Shown here piece after piece: positions 5,894 through 13,280 of a stretch of 53,381 nucleotides of DNA. This stretch comes from Haloarcula rubra (GTDB lineage: Archaea; Halobacteriota; Halobacteria; Halobacteriales; Haloarculaceae), in NCBI RefSeq assembly GCF_019599465.1, contig NZ_RKLR01000019.1, forward strand, positions 1-53,381, read 5' to 3'. Each line of letters opens with the position of its first letter. Position 1 is the stretch's first letter. The notes under the pieces were generated by a model. It did not search any database. It saw only the letters and a program-made list of their open reading frames with translations, and was not told the DNA's origin. The position numbers were made by a program, and so were the translations under genes.

Positions 5894-8483
5894 CGACCGT
5901 AGCACCTCCAGTGGCGCTAGCCTGCAGACTAGTCTGTCGGACGGTCGCCCCGACCCGGACAGTCTCGGCCTCGCTCTCGATGCTGTCGGTCAGTGCCATC
6001 GCGACGTCGACCCACGGCTGGAGCTGTGGGCAGTGTCTCCTGAGAGCGTCTAGGTCGACTGGCCACTGGAACGCAGCGCCGAGCGGTTGGTCCGGGTCGA
6101 CGAGTCGCGAGGTGTCGTCGACGAGCGCCATCGCGATGTCGAAGAGGTTGTCCTGCGGCGCCGCCGTCGTGTCGCTGACCGGCGACGGGCAGACGTCGCC
6201 TCGCTCGCTGCTGTCGATCGGCAGTGCAAGCCGAAGCCCATCGTCGGTCTGGCGGACGAGATCCAACGCTTCGAGGGCGTCGAGATGTCGGCCGACCGAC
6301 CGGGTCGAGACGTCGGCGGCGTCGGCGAGCTCGCTCTTCGAGAGTGTACCGGCCGTCCGAAGCATGACCGAGACGACTTTCGAGACGGTCGGTGGGCAGT
6401 TCGGCAGGATGCGAGCCGGGTCGAGGTTCGCGAGGGAGACGCGGACCTCGTCGAGGCCGATGTCTCGAGGACGGTCCTCGCTGTCGAGCCAGTGGACGGC
6501 GTCGCAGGTTGCATGGACGCTGTCCGTCAGGGCCCGACAGAGCGTGACTGCGTCCCGAGTCGTGTGGATGTGCTTCGGATTCAGCATGCGGTTGAGTGCA
6601 GCAGTGTAGTGTTCGCGACCGGCCGTCGCGACCGGCACGTCGACGGCGATCTCCGGTGCGTCGTCTCGCGGCGTCCGCCGGGCGAGATGGCCCTGGACGT
6701 GGTAGCCGAGACGGGTGGCTCGTCGACCGCGAATGACGAGCCCGCCGATGTAGCTCCCGAGTGGGTCGGCGGCGTCGACAGTTACCGACAGCGTCTGGCT
6801 GAGCTTCTCATCACGCGTCTCGAACAGCTTCCGGTAGAGTGCGTGTTTGCTGTAGTGCGACTGGATCGTCGCCGCGAGACTGATCGTCTCAGCGATGGCC
6901 GCGAGTCGGCGGTCGTCGATGTGTTCGGGGATGCGGAGTTCGCGAACAACGTCGACGCCGGCGACGTCCAGGAGATGCACCATCGTCCCGGCGAGGCCGT
7001 GTGCCGACCGCATGATCGTCGACCGGAGTCCGTCGCGGTCCTCGTACTGCTGGTTGGAGAGGTCCGTCGTGAGGTCCGCTAGCTCCTCGCCCCACTCGAC
7101 GAGTGCATCGCGGAACGTCTCTGGGTCGTCGGCGGCCTCGTCGGAGAGGGCACCGATGCACCGAGCACCACGCAAGAGTTCCGGCGACAGGTCGAGATCC
7201 TCGAGGCGGTCCGTGGGAAGTGTTCGGTCGATCAGTCGGGGTGACGCTAAACCAATCGCAACGCTCGTTATGTACTGCAGGGCCGACGTGGCCCGGACAG
7301 CGACGACGGCCTCGTCGGCGTCGTCTTCGTAGCTGACGTACCGGACGTGAGCCTCATCAGCCTCGTCATCGGCTGTCTGGCCGGCCGTCACGTCCTCTTC
7401 GGCCACCGTGACGCCGCCGTCAGTAGCGAGGGCGGCAGCGGCGACGTGCTGTGGCCGGGAGAGGTAGCGGGTGCGGTAGGGTCCGGCGGATGAGGGGGCA
7501 CCCCTCTTGCCCGCGTGGTTACACGGCCTGTCGTGAGACTGTCGGGCTTCGCTAAACTTCGCATCCAGTTCCTGCTGGACGCCGACTTCGAGGTCGAGAT
7601 GGTCCAGAAACGCCGATCCCGCTGGCGACAGTTCGATGCGCATATTCCCACGACTCCCAGTCTTCTGCAGCAGGTCGAGTTCCTGGAGGCGGCCGACGAG
7701 GTCGGAGATGCGTCCCACGGTCACGTCGTGTTGAGCCTGTAGTTCGTCGTAGGACAGCATCTCGGCGGGCTCTGCGGCGAGGTCGCGAAGAATCTGGACG
7801 CCACGGCCGTCGGGGTCCAGTTGCGTCGCCGCCGTCGCGACAGCCTCCTCGATGGGGGTATCCTGTGTACGCCCTGCATTCGTCCAGTCGCTAAACTCGG
7901 CGGGCAGGTCGTGGCCGTGCAGCTGGGCCAGTCGCTCGACGTCGATGGGCGACCCGACGATGAGGACTTCACACCCACTGGCCAGCTCGGCGAGCCAGCG
8001 GCAGATGTCCCGACGCTGGGCGGCGTCCTGGTCGAGGAACTCGGCCGTGATCTCCACGCCGATGGTCGGTGTCGCCTCGACCGTCGCGAACACGCGCGGG
8101 TAGCTGGTCCAGATGTCCTCGGTGTCCGACTGAATGCTTAGTTGCGTCCGTTGCCCGAGTTGTTGGGTCACGCGCAAGAACGTCGCCCGCGTGTGGTGCT
8201 GGTCGACGGCCGCCTGACCGGCGAGACTCGAGTAAATGTGGGTTGGCTGGCCGCCAGCTACACTCGTCGCGAGCGCAGTCACGTCGGCGCCGACGAGGTC
8301 GTCGGCGAGTGCTGTCGCCGTCGTCTCGACAGCGCCCTCGAGGGCGGCGAGCAGCTCGCGCTGGAAGCTGGCCTGCTTCGTCAGCGCCGCCGACAACTCG
8401 GTAAGGGGGCGTCCGTCCAGTTCGACCCGCCCAGCGGCGCCGGCGACGTCCGTCGTCCGGACTTCGATGCCGGCCTCAGACAT
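5886..8483 (-). CDS. Large winged-helix protein, possible replication initiator (865 aa)
   Basis: This is the largest gene of the non-structural block. It holds two clear HTH units: residues about 230-290 (MLSYDELQAQHDVTVGRISD, then LVGRLQELDLLQKTGSRGNM) and about 713-755 (TLSKSELADAADVSTRSVGR, then HLDALEALDLVRQTDDG). Between them is a long helical region with LGSYIGGLVIRGRRATRLGY. No polymerase, helicase or primase motif was seen. Size, position and the non-coding stretch upstream resemble the RepH-like initiators of haloarchaeal plasmids and of phiCh1-type viruses, but this comparison is from memory. A transcription regulator is the main alternative. The start MSEAGIEVRTT at 8481-8483 was chosen because upstream residues look non-native. 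Confidence 0.75.
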   Translation of the reverse strand: MSEAGIEVRTTDVAGAAGRVELDGRPLTELSAALTKQASFQRELLAALEGAVETTATALADDLVGADVTALATSVAGGQPTHIYSSLAGQAAVDQHHTRATFLRVTQQLGQRTQLSIQSDTEDIWTSYPRVFATVEATPTIGVEITAEFLDQDAAQRRDICRWLAELASGCEVLIVGSPIDVERLAQLHGHDLPAEFSDWTNAGRTQDTPIEEAVATAATQLDPDGRGVQILRDLAAEPAEMLSYDELQAQHDVTVGRISDLVGRLQELDLLQKTGSRGNMRIELSPAGSAFLDHLDLEVGVQQELDAKFSEARQSHDRPCNHAGKRGAPSSAGPYRTRYLSRPQHVAAAALATDGGVTVAEEDVTAGQTADDEADEAHVRYVSYEDDADEAVVAVRATSALQYITSVAIGLASPRLIDRTLPTDRLEDLDLSPELLRGARCIGALSDEAADDPETFRDALVEWGEELADLTTDLSNQQYEDRDGLRSTIMRSAHGLAGTMVHLLDVAGVDVVRELRIPEHIDDRRLAAIAETISLAATIQSHYSKHALYRKLFETRDEKLSQTLSVTVDAADPLGSYIGGLVIRGRRATRLGYHVQGHLARRTPRDDAPEIAVDVPVATAGREHYTAALNRMLNPKHIHTTRDAVTLCRALTDSVHATCDAVHWLDSEDRPRDIGLDEVRVSLANLDPARILPNCPPTVSKVVSVMLRTAGTLSKSELADAADVSTRSVGRHLDALEALDLVRQTDDGLRLALPIDSSERGDVCPSPVSDTTAAPQDNLFDIAMALVDDTSRLVDPDQPLGAAFQWPVDLDALRRHCPQLQPWVDVAMALTDSIESEAETVRVGATVRQTSLQASATGGATVDD

Positions 8484-8780
8484 GGCACGGCACCTCCGAC
8501 AGCCACGGCTGGGTGCTGGGCTGGCCCGCCAACGGCTCTGTAGTGTCCACGGTCGTGGGACTGGGCAGTCCAACGGCTCCTCGCCGTCCCCGAGATATGC
8601 GCTGCGCAGAGCTACCGCTCTCGGTGGGCGATAGCTTTACATGACCGGCTCCAGAACAAGGAAGTGTACCACCACTCCTCGTTCTTAACCGGGTAGCGAT
8701 GCGTGTAGATGTCGACCTATCTTGGCTGTGAAAGATGTCTTTCGCATGTACCTTAAATGATGGGGCAGCCGTCATACACT
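8484..8780. promoter_or_regulatory. Non-coding leader upstream of the large winged-helix gene
   Basis: This 297-bp stretch has no convincing gene and is less GC-rich than its surroundings. On the minus strand two AT-rich patches could be TATA elements: TTTAAG near 8751-8756 and TTAAG near 8684-8689. A weak stem (AGCTACCG ... AGCT) lies around 8610-8640. If the downstream protein initiates replication, this is the first place to look for an origin, but no iterons were found here. Confidence 0.35.
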
Positions 8781-9018
8781 TTAACCGAAGCTGACACGTT
8801 CTTTTGCTGTGTTCACGACACCGCCGTCGTTGAGTTCGACGTCGACGCGAGTCGGCGACCCCTCGAAACAACCAGACCGCCGCAATCGCCCCAGACTCCT
8901 CGCCGGCTTCGTTGCCGCCTTCGTCAAAGCGCGTCACCGTGCAGTCCATGCTGACAACGTGGCGGCCGGTGTCGACCGTCCAGCGTCCGTCGTCGATGTC
9001 GGGGTGGTCGAGCGTCAT
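8781..9018 (-). pseudogene. Small gene interrupted by a one-base frameshift
   Basis: The frame starting at 9016-9018 reads MTLDHPDIDDGRWTVDTGRH and on to SGAIAAVWLF, then turns into an arginine-rich, clearly wrong frame. Removing one base in the triplet A run at 8866-8868 (plus strand) restores a sensible acidic ending, EGSPTRVDVELNDGGVVNTA and KERVSFG, with TAA at 8781-8783. The intact product would be about 78 aa. An assembly or sequencing slip, a true mutation, or a +1 programmed shift at TTT-C are all possible. The function is unknown. Confidence 0.75.
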
Positions 9019-9167
9019 CGCACACCTCCGACTCGCCCCGGTCCGTCCCGAGCGAATCGCGTCAGACAGTTGTAGCAGGCGAACGTGTCGGCGTTGACGA
9101 TAGCGAGCCGACGGTCGCAGTTCGGGCAGTCGGGAACGGTGTCCCGGCCGGTGACGCCCGCCGCCAT
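9015..9167 (-). CDS. Zinc-ribbon micro-protein (50 aa)
   Basis: Two CxxC knuckles (CPNC at 14-17, CYNC at 31-34) form a complete small zinc ribbon on a 50-residue chain starting MAAGVTGRDTVPDC. The stop overlaps the start of the frameshifted gene (ATGA), and its own start overlaps the upstream stop by one base. Such micro-proteins are numerous in haloarchaeal virus genomes; they may bind nucleic acid or host proteins, but no specific role is known. Confidence 0.75.
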   Translation of the reverse strand: MAAGVTGRDTVPDCPNCDRRLAIVNADTFACYNCLTRFARDGPGRVGGVR

Positions 9168-9559
9168 CACTGACCCTCCCCGCCGATGTCGATCTGCTCG
9201 CGGTCGAACGTGTCGTCACAACCCTCGTACGAGCAGACGTAGTGGTCGCCGCGGTTCTGGACACCGCCGTGTTCGCACGGGCAGTAGGTCTCGCGGTTCT
9301 CCAGCGCGTCCTCGATGTACACCCACGCGGCCTCCGTGTACTGGAACACGTGATACGGCTCGCCAGCGTCGTCTTCGACGCGTTCGCGCGAGATGATCGA
9401 CGTATACTGCTGCAATGATCGGAACACGTCGTTACCGTGATCGGGGACGTCGAGGTCGCGCCACGTGTCGTCGGGGCTGTCAGCGAGCTCGGCCCAGAGG
9501 TCCAGATGCTTGCGCAGGATCTGGACGCCCGACCGGTCCAGTGACACTGACTCACTCAT
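9167..9559 (-). CDS. C-terminal zinc-finger protein (130 aa)
   Basis: The first 85 residues (MSESVSLDRSGVQILRKHLD ... SLQQYTSIISRERVEDD) are helical and resemble a regulatory or adaptor fold. The C-terminal part has CPCEH, then YVCSYEGCDDTFD, giving four cysteines for one zinc ion. The start at 9557-9559 overlaps the upstream gene by 8 nt. The function is unknown; a transcription or translation modulator is one option. Confidence 0.72.
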   Translation of the reverse strand: MSESVSLDRSGVQILRKHLDLWAELADSPDDTWRDLDVPDHGNDVFRSLQQYTSIISRERVEDDAGEPYHVFQYTEAAWVYIEDALENRETYCPCEHGGVQNRGDHYVCSYEGCDDTFDREQIDIGGEGQ

Positions 9560-9845
9560 GCTGACCTCCATCATCGTGCGTGGTCCCAGGATGGTGGACG
9601 CGGGGCGCCACCTCTGGGTCGGACACTGGCTCAAGTGGTGGCAGCTCGACGTCGTCGAGGCACATCTCACAGTAGTGCAGCCGGATGACGCGCTCGTCTG
9701 GCCGGTCCTCGCTTTTGATGTCGACGTAGTTCTCGGCCGACGGTTCCGGGAGATCCTCGTAGTGAGGCGGCTCGATCTCGATATGCGAGAGATCACATGC
9801 GCGAAACGGTCGCTTGCAGTTACTGCAGGGCAGGACCAGCGTCAT
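9552..9845 (-). CDS. Zinc-binding small protein (97 aa)
   Basis: The N-terminal knuckle CSNCKRPF (residues 7-14) and a second pair CEMCLDD near residue 67 can make one zinc ribbon with a long acidic insertion (EPPHYEDLPEPSAENYVDIK). The start MTLVLPCSNC at 9843-9845 is at the overlap with the upstream gene. This is one of a run of similarly built genes from 9015 to 13280. Confidence 0.72.
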   Translation of the reverse strand: MTLVLPCSNCKRPFRACDLSHIEIEPPHYEDLPEPSAENYVDIKSEDRPDERVIRLHYCEMCLDDVELPPLEPVSDPEVAPRVHHPGTTHDDGGQHE

Positions 9846-10231
9846 TCGCGCGGACCCTCCAGAAACGTGACGACGGCGCACTCTTCGACCTCTTCTGGGC
9901 ACCGGCGCTGGCCCGGCGCGAGGGACTTCTGGAGTGTCCCCTCGGCGCCGCAGGCCGGGCATCGATCGTCGTCGCGAAGCCGTTCGGCGAGCTCGGCCCA
10001 CGACTCACCGTCGCCGCGGGGTTCGCCGATGTCCTCGATATCGGTATCGTGGCCGCTGCCGTCGGCGACGACCGGCGCCGTTTCCTGACGCGTCTCCTCG
10101 AGGACAGCTTCGCGCTGGTCCATCGACAGGCCAGACCCGTCCGTCGCGACGACGACCGCCATCCGAGGGTCCTCGTCGAACTGCTCGACGCGGCGGACGG
10201 CACGGTCGACGTGGTCGGACAGGTTACTCAC
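9842..10231 (-). CDS. Zinc-finger protein with GTG start (129 aa)
   Basis: The start is GTG at 10229-10231, supported by GGAGGTGA ending about 5 nt upstream, which also encodes the end of the preceding gene. The protein begins (M)SNLSDHVDRAVRRVEQFDE. The C-terminal part has CPACGAEGT and, further on, CPEEVEEC, likely one zinc site. The internal VVADGSGHDTDIEDIGEPRG is a flexible acidic linker. The function is unknown. Confidence 0.7.
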   Translation of the reverse strand: MSNLSDHVDRAVRRVEQFDEDPRMAVVVATDGSGLSMDQREAVLEETRQETAPVVADGSGHDTDIEDIGEPRGDGESWAELAERLRDDDRCPACGAEGTLQKSLAPGQRRCPEEVEECAVVTFLEGPRE

Positions 10232-10541
10232 CAGACTCACCTCCTGCCTGTTCGAGCTCGTGGGCACACTCCAGGCACACGCGCCGGTACTCGGCGTCGA
10301 GCATCCCGCGGATGTTCTCGACCGTCGAGCGGTCGCTGACTGCGTCGGCGCTGGTGTCCATCGGAAAGTCCAGCTTCTGCATCGCGTAGCTCCCGCACCA
10401 CTCACCACACTCGTCGCAGTGGTTGTCGTGCCGGCGCCGGCCGAGCACCAACTTTGGGTGGCAGATGGCCCTCGCGATGACGATGCCGAGTGCGAGGCGA
10501 AGACGGCCGAACCGGTAGTCATCGACGTCTGCCTCAGACAC
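10224..10541 (-). CDS. Zinc-binding small protein with GTG start (105 aa)
   Basis: GTG at 10539-10541 is preceded by GGAGGTG at a spacing of 5 nt, as in the next gene; a GTG three codons upstream is possible but has no better signal. The chain has a hydrophobic segment (LRLALGIVIARAI) then CDECGEWC and CLEC, four to five cysteines for a zinc ribbon. The role is unknown. Confidence 0.68.
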   Translation of the reverse strand: MSEADVDDYRFGRLRLALGIVIARAICHPKLVLGRRRHDNHCDECGEWCGSYAMQKLDFPMDTSADAVSDRSTVENIRGMLDAEYRRVCLECAHELEQAGGESGE

Positions 10542-11112
10542 CGCGACCACCTCCTAGTCCCGACTCCAGCTCCCGCTCAGTCTCGAGGCGCTCCTCCCAC
10601 TCGTCTTTCGGGAAGACGTTGACGAGGTAGTCGCGGTCGTCGTGGTCGAGCTTGAGCCTGACCTGCAGGTCAGAAGCCTGTTCGGCGAGCGATTCGTTCG
10701 GGAACTCGAAGGTCTCGCGCTCGCCGTCGCCACGGTCGTGGTGCCGGACGAGGACGTGCGGCTTGCCGTCGTCTGCTTCGAGGCAATCGCGGGCGTGACC
10801 AGTACTGTTCCGCGCGATGGAGGCGCTGCGACCGAGGTGGAACGCGAGTGGTTCGAACTCGCCGTCCTGGTTGATCGTCTCGTAGGCGACGCTGTAGTAG
10901 CGGTCGTGCGTGCGGTCGCGCTCGACGAGCCACGTCACGATGACGAGGCGGTGCTCGCCGTCGGTGATTTCCGCTCCGCCGCGGTCGACGGCTTTACCGT
11001 CCGGGTCGTCATCCCACTCGAGAACCTCGAAGCGCCACTCGTTCGGCAGGTCGTTGACCTTGTTGAAGTCGAACCAGTGGGGCGCTCGCGGGTCGGCGCC
11101 ATCAGTCGCCAT
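10534..11112 (-). CDS. Hypothetical acidic protein (192 aa)
   Basis: Start MATDGADPRAPHWFDFNKVN at 11110-11112; the residues before it in the same frame look non-native. The protein alternates beta strands (RLVIVTWLVERD, YYSVAYETINQDGEF) and ends in a helix followed by a glycine-rich tail (ESGLGGGRGV). A compact single-domain fold is likely, but no family was recognised. It overlaps its neighbours by 8-11 nt. Confidence 0.7.
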   Translation of the reverse strand: MATDGADPRAPHWFDFNKVNDLPNEWRFEVLEWDDDPDGKAVDRGGAEITDGEHRLVIVTWLVERDRTHDRYYSVAYETINQDGEFEPLAFHLGRSASIARNSTGHARDCLEADDGKPHVLVRHHDRGDGERETFEFPNESLAEQASDLQVRLKLDHDDRDYLVNVFPKDEWEERLETERELESGLGGGRGV

Positions 11113-11473
11113 CGGCGTCACCCCCAGCCTTCGAAGGGAGCCAGTCCCGACATTTCTCGATGAGGATCTGCCTCGTGACATCTGACCGCTGCTCGCTCTG
11201 CACGACGGCGTTCAAGTACGGGATGGTCGCCAGCGTCAGGTGGCCGTGCCAGTATAGGACCTCGCGCTCGTCGATGAGGTCGGCTAGCGCGACCTCGACC
11301 GGCTCTTGCTGGACTGGCGTCGAGAACTTGTTAGCGTGCTTGACGAGCCGCTCCTTCGACGTCCACAGGTCGGCTTCGACGCCCTGCGCACTGTCCGGAT
11401 TCGCTTCGGTTCGGCCGTCGAGCTCCTCGAGGACCCACTTGCGAGGGTCGGTGGCCTGTTCGGCTTCAGACAT
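11102..11473 (-). CDS. Hypothetical protein (123 aa)
   Basis: This is a helical acidic protein beginning MSEAEQATDPRKWVLEELDG and containing a segment TPVQQEPVEVALADLIDERE. The gene overlaps the downstream start by 11 nt, and its start directly follows the stop of the 60-aa zinc gene. No motif was recognised. Confidence 0.7.
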   Translation of the reverse strand: MSEAEQATDPRKWVLEELDGRTEANPDSAQGVEADLWTSKERLVKHANKFSTPVQQEPVEVALADLIDEREVLYWHGHLTLATIPYLNAVVQSEQRSDVTRQILIEKCRDWLPSKAGGDADGD

Positions 11474-11656
11474 CTACTCGTCACCTCCGAACACACACTC
11501 GAAGCACGGCGCGTCCGTGTCGCCGGCACCGAGACGGCAGTCGATGTTGCCGTGCGGGCACCGGCCCTGATTCCCAGCGCCGGCGAGGGCGCGAGCACTA
11601 CCCTCAGTCTGACGGACGACCTCGCGGTGCGCCGTCGACGCTCGGGTCCTACGCAT
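11474..11656 (-). CDS. Cysteine-containing micro-protein (60 aa)
   Basis: The C-terminal half has CPHGNIDC and CFEC, enough ligands for one zinc ion; the N-terminal half is a basic helix (MRRTRASTAHREVVRQTEGS). A basic helix plus zinc knuckle suits nucleic-acid binding, but this is inference. It overlaps the DUF5131 gene's stop by 8 nt. Confidence 0.65.
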   Translation of the reverse strand: MRRTRASTAHREVVRQTEGSARALAGAGNQGRCPHGNIDCRLGAGDTDAPCFECVFGGDE

Positions 11657-12500
11657 CGACGGTCACCTCCTGGCCGGCGAGGTCGGGACGGGCGTCCCGC
11701 AGCGCCGGCGTCAGTTCGGGCAGCTCCCGGTACTCGGTCTGGTCGGCGCCAAGCAGTGCGGCCTCGTTGAGGTCCTCACCGGCTTCGGCGAGTCGACGGT
11801 CACGCTCGGGGTAGCGAGCACTGGACTGCTTGAAGAACACGGGGATGTCCTGTGCCTTCGCAGCGTCGCGAATCTCCCGGGCCCACGCGTGGTCCATCTC
11901 GCGACGGTCCGCATCGGGCCCGGACTCGCCGCCGATTACGACCCAGTCGATGCCCTCGAGGTCATCGGCGTCGATACCGACCCGACCGAGCAGCGGCTCG
12001 AAGCTGACCCACTTCGTCGACGCGGCCGTGTTCCGCAGGTGCTCGATTCGGTAGGTCCGCTCTGCACTCTCGACGGTGACGCCCATCCAGAGGTTGTCCG
12101 GCCAGCGCGTGGCCTCGCGGTCCCAGACGAGCATCCGGTTGTCGTGCTCGGCGCCGTGTTTGGTCAGCGCCTGGAAGACGTGCTGGTCGCAGTCTTCGAT
12201 GACGTCGAAGACGTCGTGCAGGTAGTCGTCGGGGACGAGGTCTTCGGGCAGGAACAGGTCCGACATGCTGTTGACGAAGATGCGTTTGGGGTCGCGGTTG
12301 CGCGGCCAGTCGAGGTGATCACGCTGCAGCTGGACGTTCGCCTCGGCGTTGTCGACCGTCCATGCGTGTTCGGTGTGGTCCCAGCGCTGGGACTGGACGG
12401 AAGCGTAACAGTTCGCGCAACCTTCGCTGGTCTTGAAGCAGCCGTGGACGGGGTTCCACGTCGAGTCGGTCCAGCCGATGCCACTGTCCTCACTCGGCAT
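11649..12500 (-). CDS. DUF5131 / phage Gp37-Gp68 family protein (283 aa)
   Basis: The N-terminal motif IGWTDSTWNPVHGC followed by SEGCANCYA gives the family's C-x6-C-x2-C cluster, arranged as in radical-SAM-like iron-sulfur proteins. VFQALTKH and KWVSFEPLLG-like strands are typical of the (beta/alpha) barrel, and WVVIGGESGPDADRREM is the conserved family box. Members are common in phages and mobile elements; their reaction is not established as far as I know. The start at 12498-12500 follows a strong AAGGAGGTG. The gene sits among the zinc micro-proteins. Confidence 0.85.
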   Translation of the reverse strand: MPSEDSGIGWTDSTWNPVHGCFKTSEGCANCYASVQSQRWDHTEHAWTVDNAEANVQLQRDHLDWPRNRDPKRIFVNSMSDLFLPEDLVPDDYLHDVFDVIEDCDQHVFQALTKHGAEHDNRMLVWDREATRWPDNLWMGVTVESAERTYRIEHLRNTAASTKWVSFEPLLGRVGIDADDLEGIDWVVIGGESGPDADRREMDHAWAREIRDAAKAQDIPVFFKQSSARYPERDRRLAEAGEDLNEAALLGADQTEYRELPELTPALRDARPDLAGQEVTVDA

Positions 12501-12549
12501 CGGCCACACCTCCTTCCGAGTTAGTGGTCACCACGTAGGTACCGCTCAT
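12490..12549 (-). CDS. 19-codon coupling minigene
   Basis: An ATG at 12547-12549 overlaps the upstream stop (ATGA); the frame reads MSGTYVVTTNSEGGVADAE and stops at 12490-12492, overlapping the DUF5131 start by 11 nt. It contains that gene's AAGGAGGTG. It may mainly carry ribosomes from one gene to the next and not make a functional peptide. It could also be chance. Confidence 0.35.
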   Translation of the reverse strand: MSGTYVVTTNSEGGVADAE

Positions 12550-12710
12550 CGATACACCTCCACGTCGCTGTCGTCGACGCCGTCCTCCAGCGCCGACACC
12601 ACACCGTCGATGTGTTCGGAGCACGCACGGATTTCGACTTCGACCTCGTCAACGACGTATACTGAACCGCTCGATGGCGTGTTCGTACACTGGGGATGAG
12701 CACAGCTCAC
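12546..12710 (-). CDS. Small cysteine-containing protein, GTG start (54 aa)
   Basis: GTG at 12708-12710 overlaps the upstream TGA (GTGA). The frame gives (M)SCAHPQCTNTPSSGSVYVVD, then EVEVEIRACSEHIDGVVSAL and an acidic end. Cysteines and histidines (CAHPQC ... CSEH) could bind one metal ion. Codon use and coupling on both sides support it as a real gene; the function is unknown. Confidence 0.65.
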   Translation of the reverse strand: MSCAHPQCTNTPSSGSVYVVDEVEVEIRACSEHIDGVVSALEDGVDDSDVEVYR

Positions 12711-12937
12711 GAGTGGGTCACCTCTCTAGAGACTGCGGTGTGTTCGTCGGCGATCTCGCTCAGTGATTTGTCTCGAGGCGTCGATTGGGCGAAGTAGCGC
12801 CGGAGGACATCCGCGTGCCGGGAGCAGTAGCCGACGGTCCTGTCGACTGGCGTGTATCGGACCTGCTCGCACACGTCAGCGCGACAGTCGTCATACGCAC
12901 AATGCGCAGTATCGCCGACAGATTGCTCACTCGGCAT
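12707..12937 (-). CDS. Small zinc protein (76 aa)
   Basis: The protein starts MPSEQSVGDTAHCAYDDCRA; cysteines at CAYDDC, C23 and YCSRH give a possible CCCH/CCC site, a pattern shared with the 54-aa neighbour (CAHPQC ... CSEH), so the two may be paralogues. The start lies in a repeated junction sequence that also begins the genes at 12500 and 13280. The function is unknown. Confidence 0.68.
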   Translation of the reverse strand: MPSEQSVGDTAHCAYDDCRADVCEQVRYTPVDRTVGYCSRHADVLRRYFAQSTPRDKSLSEIADEHTAVSREVTHS

Positions 12938-13280
12938 CGGCTACACCTCCGTGGATGATCTGCTCCCAGCTGCGCTGTATGTCGGTCAGGAGCTCCCGAT
13001 CGGTCGGGGCGTGACTACACTCGGTACACTCCGTGTGATCGGTGAACCCCCAACTCCGAGCGCCACACTCCGGGCATCCTGGCTGCTGTACGTCCATCCG
13101 ACCACAGAGTTCGTGCCAGACGGTTGCGCGGCGCTGGCGCTCCTGCTCACCGAGCGTGCTCGAAAAGCGACGTTCCGTCAGCTCCTGGTACTCTCGCTGG
13201 AGCGTATCGAGGCTGAGTATCTCGACGTCAACGCCGATGTTGACGTGGTTACCCTCGCCTGTGGACTGCTCACTCGGCAT
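12927..13280 (-). CDS. Zinc-ribbon protein (117 aa)
   Basis: The N-terminus MPSEQSTGEGNHVNIGVDVE leads to a helical part (LDTLQREYQELTERRFSSTL), and the zinc ribbon lies at CPECGARSWG ... CTECSHAP. The final residues GGVADAE and the start MPSEQ both fall in the duplicated junction. It overlaps the DHH phosphoesterase stop by 11 nt. It might be an adaptor to nucleic acid or to the neighbouring nuclease (inference). Confidence 0.7.
   Translation of the reverse strand: MPSEQSTGEGNHVNIGVDVEILSLDTLQREYQELTERRFSSTLGEQERQRRATVWHELCGRMDVQQPGCPECGARSWGFTDHTECTECSHAPTDRELLTDIQRSWEQIIHGGVADAE

Noticed and set aside
8476-9018. 180-codon minus-strand continuation of the frame starting at 9018
   Set aside because: After residue 51 the frame is Arg-rich and unlike viral proteins; the alternative frame gives a natural ending, so a frameshift explains it better.
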